Shown in pieces: positions 1 to 6,886 of a stretch of DNA of 19,133 nt; position 1 is the first letter of the stretch, and every line of letters begins with the position of its first letter. Source of the stretch: Nitrososphaeria archaeon (GTDB lineage: Archaea; Thermoproteota; Nitrososphaeria; JACIWG01). The notes beneath the pieces were generated by a model. The model was not told the origin of the DNA. It ran no database searches and was given only the letters and a program-made list of their open reading frames with translations. The DNA lies in contig JARVJS010000089.1 of assembly GCA_029776125.1 (NCBI GenBank), forward strand, positions 1 through 19,133, in the 5' to 3' direction. The position numbers and the translations under genes are program-made.

Positions 1-1
1 C

Positions 2-97
2 TTCTCGGAGGACGAGGTCTCCCTGGCCTGGAACTTCGCCAACCTGGCCGCCTTCGCCCTGGAGCACGCCGTCCTCTACGCCCGCAGCGACATGCTC
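2..97 (+). CDS. C-terminal end of a GAF-domain-like protein, partial, likely foreign to the contig
   Basis: Codons from base 2 read F-S-E-D-E-V-S-L-A-W-N-F-A-N-L-A-A-F-A-L-E-H-A-V-L-Y-A-R. This matches the usual closing helix of bacterial GAF sensor domains (pattern F-x-x-E-x-x-L-x-x-x-F-A-x-x-A-A-x-A-L-E-x-A-x-L-Y). The start lies outside the window. Every codon up to base 97 ends in G or C, and the stretch is about 68% GC, unlike everything after it. Past base 97 the frame turns AT-rich and meets TAG at 152-154. GAF domains bind small ligands in kinases and regulators; the rest of this protein is not visible. Family call from a short fragment; foreign origin inferred from composition. Confidence 0.55.
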
Positions 98-98
98 C

Positions 99-1064
99 TT
101 TTTACTTTACCTGTGCTTTCTATCTTATGTAACCGGTGTTTTTTTAAAAATTAGAGTATTTAACAGCTTTTATCGTCTTTTTAAAAGGTCTTTAAAATAC
201 AGTCTTCCGATTTTTCTCTCATACTCTTTACCATACATTTTATTAAAAGATAATGTCATCTCACTAATTTCACACTTTCTAACGATATCATTGTATGTTA
301 TTCCGAAAACCAAATTAATGTCCTATAAAACATATCCTTCAACTTACAAATTTTGTGATGGTTTTTTGGTTGAAGGCTTCCTTATAAAAAGGGTTCATCT
401 GATAGTCCAAGTTTATCCTTCAGCTTCACAACATACTGTTGTCAGTAGGCTCTGTAATTTTGGCGAAATTTTTCTTTTAAAGTACCCTCTAGGTTCCATA
501 TTATTGTTTAAGCGTAGTGGTCTGTGTGTCCTATACCTTTTTTGGAAAAGGTTTCTTAAGAAACGTTTTCTGGCGCCTTTTAAGAATACTGATCCATCAC
601 TTTGCTACTTCAGAGTATTATCTTGTAGGGAGTTGAAAGAAATTTTGGGTAGAAACTATGTCCCCGCTGAACACTTTTCACATTTAAAGGATTATTCTTT
701 ACCCGACCTAATATATTTTCCTAGAAGTTGGAAGCCTTTAAAGTATTCTGTGTTCATGGTGGCTGTTCGCGGCTCAAACATTCTTTCTTTAGAAAAAGTT
801 GGTGCCAAATTTTTTGAAGTAGACCACCTTCCCGAGTATAAGCTCTATTTAGACGAAAACTATGCTTTTTTGAAATCCCTTTGCAATTACAGTCGACTTA
901 TTGAATATTATGGCCCTAATCCTGTAAAGGCTAATGTTTTGAGGGAAGGTGGTGGTTTTAGAGTTAGGATCCTCTCTTCTCCAGCAATTTTTTTGGAGCC
1001 TGGTCAGCTGGATCTCCAGCTTAAATTATATTCTCTTAACATTAGTATGCTGCAAAAAGGTTAA
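99..1064 (+). CDS. Hypothetical membrane protein, 5'-truncated at the composition junction
   Basis: I do not recognise the family. The first usable start in this frame is TTG at 291 (257 codons), but the frame has no stop all the way back into the GC-rich edge. The codons from 99 to 290 contain no ATG, GTG or TTG and encode strongly hydrophobic stretches, for example around 102-146 and 204-245. This looks like the tail of an interrupted multi-span membrane protein rather than a leader. Downstream of 291 comes a basic, aromatic-rich segment (W-K-R-F-L-K-K-R-F) and a likely soluble C-terminal part of about 150 residues without a familiar motif. The stop is 33 bases before gatD. A soluble protein starting at 291 remains possible. 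Confidence 0.5.
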   Translation, partial: FLLYLCFLSYVTGVFLKIRVFNSFYRLFKRSLKYSLPIFLSYSLPYILLKDNVISLISHFLTISLYVIPKTKLMSYKTYPSTYKFCDGFLVEGFLIKRVHLIVQVYPSASQHTVVSRLCNFGEIFLLKYPLGSILLFKRSGLCVLYLFWKRFLKKRFLAPFKNTDPSLCYFRVLSCRELKEILGRNYVPAEHFSHLKDYSLPDLIYFPRSWKPLKYSVFMVAVRGSNILSLEKVGAKFFEVDHLPEYKLYLDENYAFLKSLCNYSRLIEYYGPNPVKANVLREGGGFRVRILSSPAIFLEPGQLDLQLKLYSLNISMLQKG

Positions 1065-1068
1065 ATTA
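1061..1068 (+). promoter_or_regulatory. Possible TATA box for gatD
   Basis: TTAAATTA is centred about 32 bases upstream of the TTG start at 1097. There is no Shine-Dalgarno-like sequence directly before that start, which fits a leaderless or near-leaderless transcript. The box overlaps the stop codon of the preceding gene. AT-rich DNA makes chance matches common. Confidence 0.35.
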
Positions 1069-1096
1069 ACTTACATTCTATGCAAGTTCGATATAC

Positions 1097-2431
1097 TTGG
1101 AAAAGTTGGATGGCTATTCTGGTGCACTGAAAAGGCTTTTGGAGGAAAATAATGTTAGAGCCGGTGATGTCATAAAAGTTATTACTGAGGAGCGGGAGTA
1201 TGTTGGAACTGTTATACCAAGATACGAGTACGCTTCACAAGATTTCTTGACTTTAAAACTTCTGAACGGCTACAACATTGGTATAAGGTTCGATAAAATA
1301 TTGTCCATTAAACTCATTGAAAAGCATTCTCCTCCTTCATTCAAATCTACGCTGCTAGAGTTTAAGAGTAAAAATTTGCCTCATGCGGTTATAGTTAGCA
1401 CGGGTGGAACTATAGCAAGTAGGGTTGATTATAGGACCGGGGGTGTTAGGCCTGCCCTATCTGCTTCTGACTTACTGTCTGTGGTTCCAGAGCTAGCGGA
1501 TATTGCGAAGGTTGATGCTGAAGTACTCTTCAGCATATACAGTGAGAATATGACGCCTTCCCATTGGACTGTTTTAGCTAGAAAGGTTCACGATTATGTT
1601 AGTAAAGGGTATGAGGGTGTTGTAGTGACACATGGTACTGACACGATGGGCTACACTGCTGCAGCGTTAAGCTTCGCGTTGAAACATACGCCTATCCCCA
1701 TCGTACTTGTTGGTTCTCAGAGGTCATCTGATAGGCCGTCATCTGATGCTTCATCAAATCTTATCTCGGCTATGCATACTTCAATAGAGGCTCCTTTTTC
1801 TGGAGTTTATGTGCTTATGCATGGGTGGGTTTCTGATGAAAGGATGGAAGTGCATTTGGGGACGAAGGTTAGGAAGCTTCATACGAGTAGAAGAGATGCT
1901 TTTAAATCTGTTAACAGTAAACCAGCTGCCATTTACGAAAATGGAAGGCTCCATGTAATATTAGATGATCTACCAAAAAGGCGTCCTCCATCCTCTTTTG
2001 ACATATTTCCAAACTTTGATGAAAGGGTTGCTCTAATAAAATTTTATCCGAACATGGATCCAGAAATTTTCTCATACTTACATGGTAAAGGTTGTAGGGG
2101 TATTGTCTTGGAAGGTTTCGGCCTAGGTCATGTTAGTAGTAGGGCTATTCCTGTTTTGAAAAAGATTGTTAGGGACGGTGTGTTTGTTTTTATGACTTCA
2201 CAGTGTATTTTTGGAAGGGTTCGCTTGACAGTATACGATACTGGCAGAGATCTTCTTGAAGCCGGTGTTATTCCTTTAGAGGATATGCTTCCTGAAACTG
2301 CTTTTGTTAAACTTTCATGGTGTCTTGGGAACTTTGGGGAAGATAAGGTTTTGGATGTCATGAAAGCCAATATTGCATACGAATATTCTTCTAGAACGAT
2401 TTTGGAGGAAGGTGAATGTTTTGGAAAATAA
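1097..2431 (+). CDS. gatD: Glutamyl-tRNA(Gln) amidotransferase subunit D (asparaginase-type)
   Basis: GatD releases ammonia from glutamine or asparagine and passes it to GatE, which converts Glu-tRNA(Gln) to Gln-tRNA(Gln) in the cytoplasm. The 444 residues match the family length. An N-terminal GatD-specific domain covers about residues 1-90. The type-I asparaginase fold begins with the first catalytic-threonine motif STGGTIAS (101-108), then the second motif HGTDTMGYT (179-187) and the conserved VGSQRSSDRPSSDA block (205-218). The start is TTG at 1097; a second in-frame TTG lies at 1106. The end overlaps the start of gatE, so the two are one operon. Plain asparaginase is less likely because of the N-terminal domain and the gatE neighbour. 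Confidence 0.96.
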   Translation: MEKLDGYSGALKRLLEENNVRAGDVIKVITEEREYVGTVIPRYEYASQDFLTLKLLNGYNIGIRFDKILSIKLIEKHSPPSFKSTLLEFKSKNLPHAVIVSTGGTIASRVDYRTGGVRPALSASDLLSVVPELADIAKVDAEVLFSIYSENMTPSHWTVLARKVHDYVSKGYEGVVVTHGTDTMGYTAAALSFALKHTPIPIVLVGSQRSSDRPSSDASSNLISAMHTSIEAPFSGVYVLMHGWVSDERMEVHLGTKVRKLHTSRRDAFKSVNSKPAAIYENGRLHVILDDLPKRRPPSSFDIFPNFDERVALIKFYPNMDPEIFSYLHGKGCRGIVLEGFGLGHVSSRAIPVLKKIVRDGVFVFMTSQCIFGRVRLTVYDTGRDLLEAGVIPLEDMLPETAFVKLSWCLGNFGEDKVLDVMKANIAYEYSSRTILEEGECFGK

Positions 2432-4310
2432 AAATTTTAAGGCTAAGGTTGGGCTAGAAATTCATCAGCAGCTTAATGTTGGAAGGAAGCTTTTCTGTGA
2501 CTGTCCGATAATGGAATATGATGAAGCTGAGCATAGAATTTTAAGGTATCTTAGGCCCACTCAAAGTGAGCTCGGGGAAGTTGATCCTGCTGTAATGTTT
2601 GAGTTTAGAAAGAATAAGGCTAACATTTACATCTACAATAGTAGGGCTTCATGTCTTGTAGAATGTGATGAGGAGCCTCCTCATCCGATTAACATGGATG
2701 CTGTTAAGGCTGCTATTACCGTTGCATTGGCTTTAGGCTCAAAAATTGTGGAAGAGCTTCATGTTATGAGAAAGATTGTTATAGATGGTTCCAACACTAC
2801 AGGCTTCCAGCGTACGGTTCTTGTTGCATTAGATGGTGTTTTGAACGCTGATGGGATAGAGGTTCCTGTGCAAACTATATCTGTTGAAGAGGATGCTGCA
2901 AGGCTTATTGAGGAAAGGGATGATGCTAAAGTTTTTTCTCTTGACCGCCTGGGTGTTCCCTTGATTGAAATTTCTTTGGCGCCTATTGAAGCTGATCCAA
3001 AGACTGTTGAAAAGGTTGCCTTGGCTCTTGGAAGGCTTTTGCGTTTAACAGGTTTTGCTGCTAGGGGTCTTGGGACAATAAGGCAGGACATTAACATTTC
3101 GATTGAAGGTTTTCCACCTTGTGAGGTTAAAGGTGTTCAGAAGCTTGACCTTATACCAAAGGTTATAGAATATGAGATGATGAGACAGTATCATCTTTAT
3201 AATATTGCAAGGCTTCTTAAAGAGAAGGGTTTAGACTCTAACTCCTCTGTAGGAGAATATGTTGACGTCACAAACCTTTTTGAGGAAACGGGTTCTAAGG
3301 TTGTTAGAAATGCCTTAGACAATGGTAAGAAGGTTTATGGGATAAGGCTTATCGGTTTCAGAGGTCTTTTTAAGATGGAGCCATATCCAAATGTTAGGCT
3401 CGGTCTGGAATTGGCTGAAATGGCTAGAGCGTATGGTTTAGGTGGCATAATTCATTCTGATGAACTTCCAGCATATGGAATAAGCTCTGAAGATGTTGAA
3501 AGGGTTAAAGCTTACCTTTCAGTTGGAGAATCAGATGCCTTTATCCTCATATTGGCTAATGAAAGGGATTTTGATGCATTGTCAGCATTAAGGCAGAGAA
3601 TGCTACAGTTCTTTGAAGGCCCTGTTCCTGAAACTAGGGGCCCCACTGGAGATGGTAGAACAAAGTATTCTAGGCCTAGGCCTGGTGCTGCCAGAATGTA
3701 TCCTGAAACCGACATACCTTTGATAAGAGTTTCAAAGGAGCTGATTGAGGAATGTAGAAGGTTTGTTCCTAGGCCGTGGAATGAAGTATTAAAAGATTAT
3801 ATGCAAAAATATGGTTTGAATGAGAAGCTTGCGAACCAGATTCTTGACTCCGCATATCTTGGATTGTTTGAAAGGGTTTGTTCTACAACAAGGCTTTCTC
3901 CAACTTTGGTTGCAGTTGTCTTAACTGAACATTTAGTGAACATTAGTAGAGAGGGTTTGGACATATCAATTTTGGATGAGAAAAGGTTGTTTGAGCTTTT
4001 CCAGCTACTAGACTCTGGACAGATTTCAAAGGAGAGCGTTATTGACATATTAAGGTGTATGTGTAAAGAGGGGATTAGTGCGAGTGATTGTATCAGAAGG
4101 CTTGGCCTAAAGCCGATTACGGAAGAGGAGTTAGCGAAGATGGTTCATGATACAGTATTGTCGAATAGGTCTCTTGTTGAATCTTTGAGGGAAAGGAGTT
4201 TTGGTCCTTTGATGGGGATGTTGATGGAGAAGGTAAGAGGTAAGGCTGATGGTGGGAAGGTTTCCAGACTTTTAAAGGAGGAGATAGCAAGACTTTTGCA
4301 AAACACTTGA
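2421..4310 (+). CDS. gatE: Glutamyl-tRNA(Gln) amidotransferase subunit E
   Basis: GatE binds Glu-tRNA(Gln), activates the glutamyl group with ATP and uses ammonia from GatD. The family start K-V-G-L-E-I-H-Q-Q-L lies at residues 9-18, followed by cysteines C26 and C28 in the usual metal-site region. The signature YSRPRPGAARMYPETDIP is near residues 416-433. Between them sits the GAD-type insertion that separates GatE from GatB, and a YqeY-like tail fills the last ~150 residues. I chose TTG at 2421 (629 residues) because GGTGA at 2411-2415 lies five bases upstream and the resulting N-terminus fits the family. GTG at 2412 is possible; the frame is open further up, to 2373, inside gatD. With TTG 2421 the overlap with gatD is 11 bases. 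Confidence 0.95.
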   Translation: MENKNFKAKVGLEIHQQLNVGRKLFCDCPIMEYDEAEHRILRYLRPTQSELGEVDPAVMFEFRKNKANIYIYNSRASCLVECDEEPPHPINMDAVKAAITVALALGSKIVEELHVMRKIVIDGSNTTGFQRTVLVALDGVLNADGIEVPVQTISVEEDAARLIEERDDAKVFSLDRLGVPLIEISLAPIEADPKTVEKVALALGRLLRLTGFAARGLGTIRQDINISIEGFPPCEVKGVQKLDLIPKVIEYEMMRQYHLYNIARLLKEKGLDSNSSVGEYVDVTNLFEETGSKVVRNALDNGKKVYGIRLIGFRGLFKMEPYPNVRLGLELAEMARAYGLGGIIHSDELPAYGISSEDVERVKAYLSVGESDAFILILANERDFDALSALRQRMLQFFEGPVPETRGPTGDGRTKYSRPRPGAARMYPETDIPLIRVSKELIEECRRFVPRPWNEVLKDYMQKYGLNEKLANQILDSAYLGLFERVCSTTRLSPTLVAVVLTEHLVNISREGLDISILDEKRLFELFQLLDSGQISKESVIDILRCMCKEGISASDCIRRLGLKPITEEELAKMVHDTVLSNRSLVESLRERSFGPLMGMLMEKVRGKADGGKVSRLLKEEIARLLQNT

Positions 4311-4333
4311 TTACGCTCCAAGTTCATTTAACC

Positions 4334-4340
4334 TTTATAT
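4334..4340 (+). promoter_or_regulatory. TATA box for winged-helix gene at 4367
   Basis: TTTATAT is centred 30 bases upstream of ATG 4367, with no ribosome-binding site before the ATG. The spacing suits a leaderless archaeal transcript. Confidence 0.6.
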
Positions 4341-4366
4341 CATGGTATAGGAGAGTTTTGTAGAAA

Positions 4367-4828
4367 ATGCGTTTAAAGATAAAGATAGGTTCATCGGAAA
4401 TAGAATTTGAAGGAGACCTGAGTGAAATATCATCGATACTAGACATTATACCAAAGATAATAGACGCTACTAAGAGTGCTTCACAGTATACTTCACCGGC
4501 TCCAATATCACAGGCCACTCCAAAGACTGAAGTAGTTGAGCAGGAGCCTGCTTCAGAAGAGTTGCCTACAATCCAAATTTCTAAAGACGATTCTATAGCA
4601 GACATTATCATGAAGATAATGAACTCTCCTTGGGGTAGAAAGCCTAGACGTCTTGAAGATATTAAAAAGTCTCTTGAAACATTAGGTTTTCCGCTTACAC
4701 GTTCAACTGTTGCAGTAACCCTCCTACGTTTAACGCAGTCGGGTAAGTTGAGAAGGTTCAAGGACGATAAGGGTGAATTCTGTTACTCAACATTAACATC
4801 AAATGTCGAAGTCCCATTGCAAGCGTAA
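4367..4828 (+). CDS. Small winged-helix protein A
   Basis: Probable DNA-binding regulator of 153 residues. Residues 1-33 form a short beta/alpha module (L-K-I-K-I-G-S-S-E-I-E-F-E-G followed by a helix). Residues 34-75 are a flexible Ser/Pro/Thr/Glu-rich linker. Residues 92-141 look like a winged helix: R-R-L-E-D-I-K-K-S-L, then the likely recognition helix T-R-S-T-V-A-V-T-L-L-R-L, then the wing G-K-L-R-R-F...F-C-Y. The layout repeats in the proteins at 4878 and 5387, and the C-terminal part is clearly related to the latter. A leaderless ATG is supported by the TATA box at 4334. The target is unknown; the repair genes downstream are the obvious candidates. Confidence 0.75.
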   Translation: MRLKIKIGSSEIEFEGDLSEISSILDIIPKIIDATKSASQYTSPAPISQATPKTEVVEQEPASEELPTIQISKDDSIADIIMKIMNSPWGRKPRRLEDIKKSLETLGFPLTRSTVAVTLLRLTQSGKLRRFKDDKGEFCYSTLTSNVEVPLQA

Positions 4829-4843
4829 AATTTTTTAACGAAA

Positions 4844-4852
4844 TTCATAAAT
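4844..4852 (+). promoter_or_regulatory. Probable TATA box for winged-helix gene at 4878
   Basis: TTCATAAAT is centred about 30 bases upstream of ATG 4878. A run of six T (4831-4836) just before it may end the transcript of the preceding gene. Confidence 0.45.
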
Positions 4853-4877
4853 CTTAGCTCTTGTAAGGTAATGTATA

Positions 4878-5378
4878 ATGTCTGAACAAAATAAGATTAA
4901 TGTTACTGTAACGTATGGCCTCCTTAGAGCAGAGTTTTCAGGCTCTCCTGAAGATGTTGTTCGATTCTTTAACCAGTTTATTACACAGCAGCTTCCACAA
5001 TATGACCTTGCTCAAAAGATATCATTAAACTTTAGCCTAAACGACCTAATGCTCTCCTTCTCGAATTTCATAAGGATCACTCCGGAAGGTGCCAAGGTTT
5101 GGCAAACAGACTTAAGTGATAAGGAGATTATAGCTCTACAGCTTGTTGCTGCAAAAATAGAATATCTATTGAATAGGCGTCCAAGGGAAAGTATGCAATT
5201 GCAGGAAATACAGACTTCAACTAGTATAAACGCTAAAAGTGTTAGCTCTAGGATAAGTGAGCTTGTTAAAGCGAACTGTGTTGAAAGGATCCCACTGGAA
5301 AAGGGTAATGCGTACAAGATAACAACAATGGGCATAGAATGGCTTAGGCAACAGCTTCAAAAGAAAGTGAAAAGCTAA
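4878..5378 (+). CDS. Small winged-helix protein B
   Basis: A 166-residue protein, probably DNA-binding. Residues 7-40 repeat the module seen in A (I-N-V-T-V-T-Y-G-L-L-R-A-E-F-S-G-S-P-E-D-V-V). The middle (41-80) is unrelated to A and C. Residues 83-165 look like a winged helix: D-K-E-I-I-A-L-Q-L, a possible recognition helix N-A-K-S-V-S-S-R-I-S-E-L-V, then a wing R-I-P-L-E-K-G-N-A-Y-K-I and a final helix. It has its own promoter. TGAACAA, half of the operator-like repeat before nurA, occurs at 4883-4889 just inside the start. The gene ends eight bases before the convergent stop of gene C. Function unknown beyond likely transcription control. Confidence 0.72.
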   Translation: MSEQNKINVTVTYGLLRAEFSGSPEDVVRFFNQFITQQLPQYDLAQKISLNFSLNDLMLSFSNFIRITPEGAKVWQTDLSDKEIIALQLVAAKIEYLLNRRPRESMQLQEIQTSTSINAKSVSSRISELVKANCVERIPLEKGNAYKITTMGIEWLRQQLQKKVKS

Positions 5379-5386
5379 AAAGCGAA

Positions 5387-5764
5387 CTATACTGGAGGCT
5401 TTTTCTGAACATAGTGGTAGTTTCTAGGCTCCCCCTCCCTAGTCAAAACACCCTCTCTAACAAGGTCTGTTAAAGCATGGGATATCGCTGACCTATCATA
5501 ATGGTACCCTCTTCTCGCAAGCTCCTCGTCAACTTCAGAAAGCCTTCTTGAAACCATAAACCACCCCTCCCTCCACATTCTCTCAAGAAGGCCTCTACAC
5601 GTTACTCCACCAAAATCTTTTCCTTCATGAGCTGCTGTTGCCTGCGGGCTTCCTTCAAAGCTTCCCAAAACCTTTGAAACGACTTCGGCCACCTTTTCTT
5701 CATCACATTCTATCTCTATCTCCCAGCTTCCTCTCTTTAACTTTATTTTAACTAGGTTGTTCAA
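5387..5764 (-). CDS. Small winged-helix protein C, divergent from nurA-herA
   Basis: A 125-residue basic protein. Residues 4-34 are the same N-terminal module as A and B (V-K-I-K-L-K-R-G-S-W-E-I-E-I-E). Residues 52-118 form a winged helix related to A: R-L-S-E-V-D-E-E-L...G-Y-x-x-D-R-S-A-I-S-H-A-L-T-D-L-V-R-E-G-V-L-T-R, ending N-Y-H-Y. Both share R-L, G-[FY], R-S, L-x-x-L and G-x-L-x-R at matching spacing. The start is TTG at 5764, preceded on this strand by GGTGGTG (5775-5769) with four spacer bases. Its start codon lies inside a TTGTTCA repeat, so autoregulation and control of nurA-herA are likely (inference). Confidence 0.78.
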   Translation of the reverse strand: MNNLVKIKLKRGSWEIEIECDEEKVAEVVSKVLGSFEGSPQATAAHEGKDFGGVTCRGLLERMWREGWFMVSRRLSEVDEELARRGYHYDRSAISHALTDLVREGVLTREGEPRNYHYVQKKPPV

Positions 5765-5847
5765 ACAACACCACCATATTGTTGTTGTTCAAGTTGCGCA
5801 ACATTTAAATCCTCCCTTTGCCCACCCATATTGTTCAACATGAACAA
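5756..5847. promoter_or_regulatory. Divergent promoter with TTGTTCA/TGAACAA operator-like repeats
   Basis: TTGTTCA occurs at 5757-5763, 5785-5791 and 5831-5837, and its complement TGAACAA at 5841-5847. The last two form a perfect 7-base inverted repeat with a 3-base spacer. GTTGTT-CA-AACAAC at 5756-5769 is another perfect inverted repeat, and GTTGCGCAAC at 5793-5802 is a perfect 10-base palindrome. The outer repeats cover the start codons of both divergent genes. The arrangement suits a dimeric repressor that blocks both transcripts, plausibly protein C; that assignment is inference. Confidence 0.65.
5804..5810. promoter_or_regulatory. Symmetric TATA box shared by gene C and nurA
   Basis: TTTAAAT is nearly self-complementary. 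Its centre at 5807 is 33 bases from ATG 5840 on the plus strand. On the minus strand it predicts transcription start near 5778-5780, giving gene C a short leader that contains its GGTGGTG ribosome site. No other TATA-like box is visible between the genes. Confidence 0.5.
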
Positions 5848-6880
5848 CAAAATAAATCTTCCTGTCAAAGACGAGCAGAAGACAGGCCTAACATTATCCA
5901 GTAGCATAATCAATCATCTTACAGACTTTAAACGGGTTTTTGGAAAAAAGGTTGTTTTTCATGAAAGGGAAGCTGGAGAGTTGAAGCCAATATTTTCTAT
6001 CTCACATTCTCCATTACAGCTTCAAATAGAGCCTTTTGACGTTGTTAAGGTTGAATGTAATGTTGTCGGAATAGATTCCTCATGTATTTCTATTGGAGAA
6101 ACTGAGGAGGGCTGTCTTTATTCTGTTAAGTCCGGTGTTTTCATTTATTCTTGCTCTAGGCCTAAAACCTACTACTCTTTTGGACCATATGTTGTTTATG
6201 TTGACGATGATGTTGTTAGGAAAATATATTGTGGTACTCCTGTTAAGGAGAAGGTTGTAAGGCTTGTAGCGTTGGATGCTGAATATGCTAAAAAGTTGAT
6301 TAGGTTCATTTTTGAAAGGGAAATTTTGAAGCAAATTTGTTCCATTCTAAGGGACAGTATTATACTGGTTGACGGATCCCTGAAGTCAACATCTTTGGAG
6401 CTTGATGGAATATCTTTGAAGAAAATACTTGATGTTTCTTTAGAGAATGGTAATGCTGTTGTCGGTCTTTCTAAAAGTAGTAGGCTTAAGGTTATTAAAA
6501 ATATCGCAAACTATATTGAGCTATTAAATTATGCTCCAGTAAAGGTTGATGTCCACCATATTCTAGAAGATGTCGTTGAGGGTCTTGAAGGCCACGTTTT
6601 CATTGTTAAGTTTAAGAGACATGGTTATGCTTTTAGGGTTGACGTGCCATTTGACCTAATTTTCGAAGTTGACACTATCTTAGGTAAAATCTTATGGAAT
6701 GACAGTTTCAGATACGGTTACCCTGAATCTCTTATCATGGCCCATAATCTCTCAGTCTTTGACCGTGTTGAAGAAGTTTCTGTGAAAAGTGCTATTGCAA
6801 AATCTTTGAACATCGTTCAGGTTCCTGCACACAATCTTAGGAAGATGCTTTTGAATGGTTTAAAGTTTGAGGGGGGTTGA
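5840..6880 (+). CDS. nurA: NurA-domain 5'-3' nuclease
   Basis: NurA digests DNA ends with the HerA translocase during end resection. The 346 residues fit the family. The core starts at V-V-G-I-D-S-S (about 76-82, first catalytic Asp D79), followed by the helical E-containing segment F-E-R-E-I-L (158-163), the second metal motif I-L-V-D-G-S-L (175-181, D178), a basic loop V-G-L-S-K-S-S-R-L (208-216), and the closing A-H-N-L-S-V-F-D-R (301-309, likely catalytic His H302). I chose ATG 5840 over TTG 5831 because the TATA box at 5804-5810 favours it. The N-terminal ~70 residues carry no motif I know. herA follows six bases downstream. No mre11 or rad50 is present in the window. Confidence 0.88.
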   Translation: MNNKINLPVKDEQKTGLTLSSSIINHLTDFKRVFGKKVVFHEREAGELKPIFSISHSPLQLQIEPFDVVKVECNVVGIDSSCISIGETEEGCLYSVKSGVFIYSCSRPKTYYSFGPYVVYVDDDVVRKIYCGTPVKEKVVRLVALDAEYAKKLIRFIFEREILKQICSILRDSIILVDGSLKSTSLELDGISLKKILDVSLENGNAVVGLSKSSRLKVIKNIANYIELLNYAPVKVDVHHILEDVVEGLEGHVFIVKFKRHGYAFRVDVPFDLIFEVDTILGKILWNDSFRYGYPESLIMAHNLSVFDRVEEVSVKSAIAKSLNIVQVPAHNLRKMLLNGLKFEGG

Positions 6881-6886
6881 AACATT

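Noticed and set aside
949..1152. 67-codon plus-strand frame bridging the hypothetical gene and gatD
   Set aside because: Overlaps both better-supported genes in another frame and has no ribosome site or motif.
4324..4761. 145-codon minus-strand frame opposite winged-helix gene A
   Set aside because: No recognisable motif, while the plus strand has a TATA box, a clear start and paralogues.
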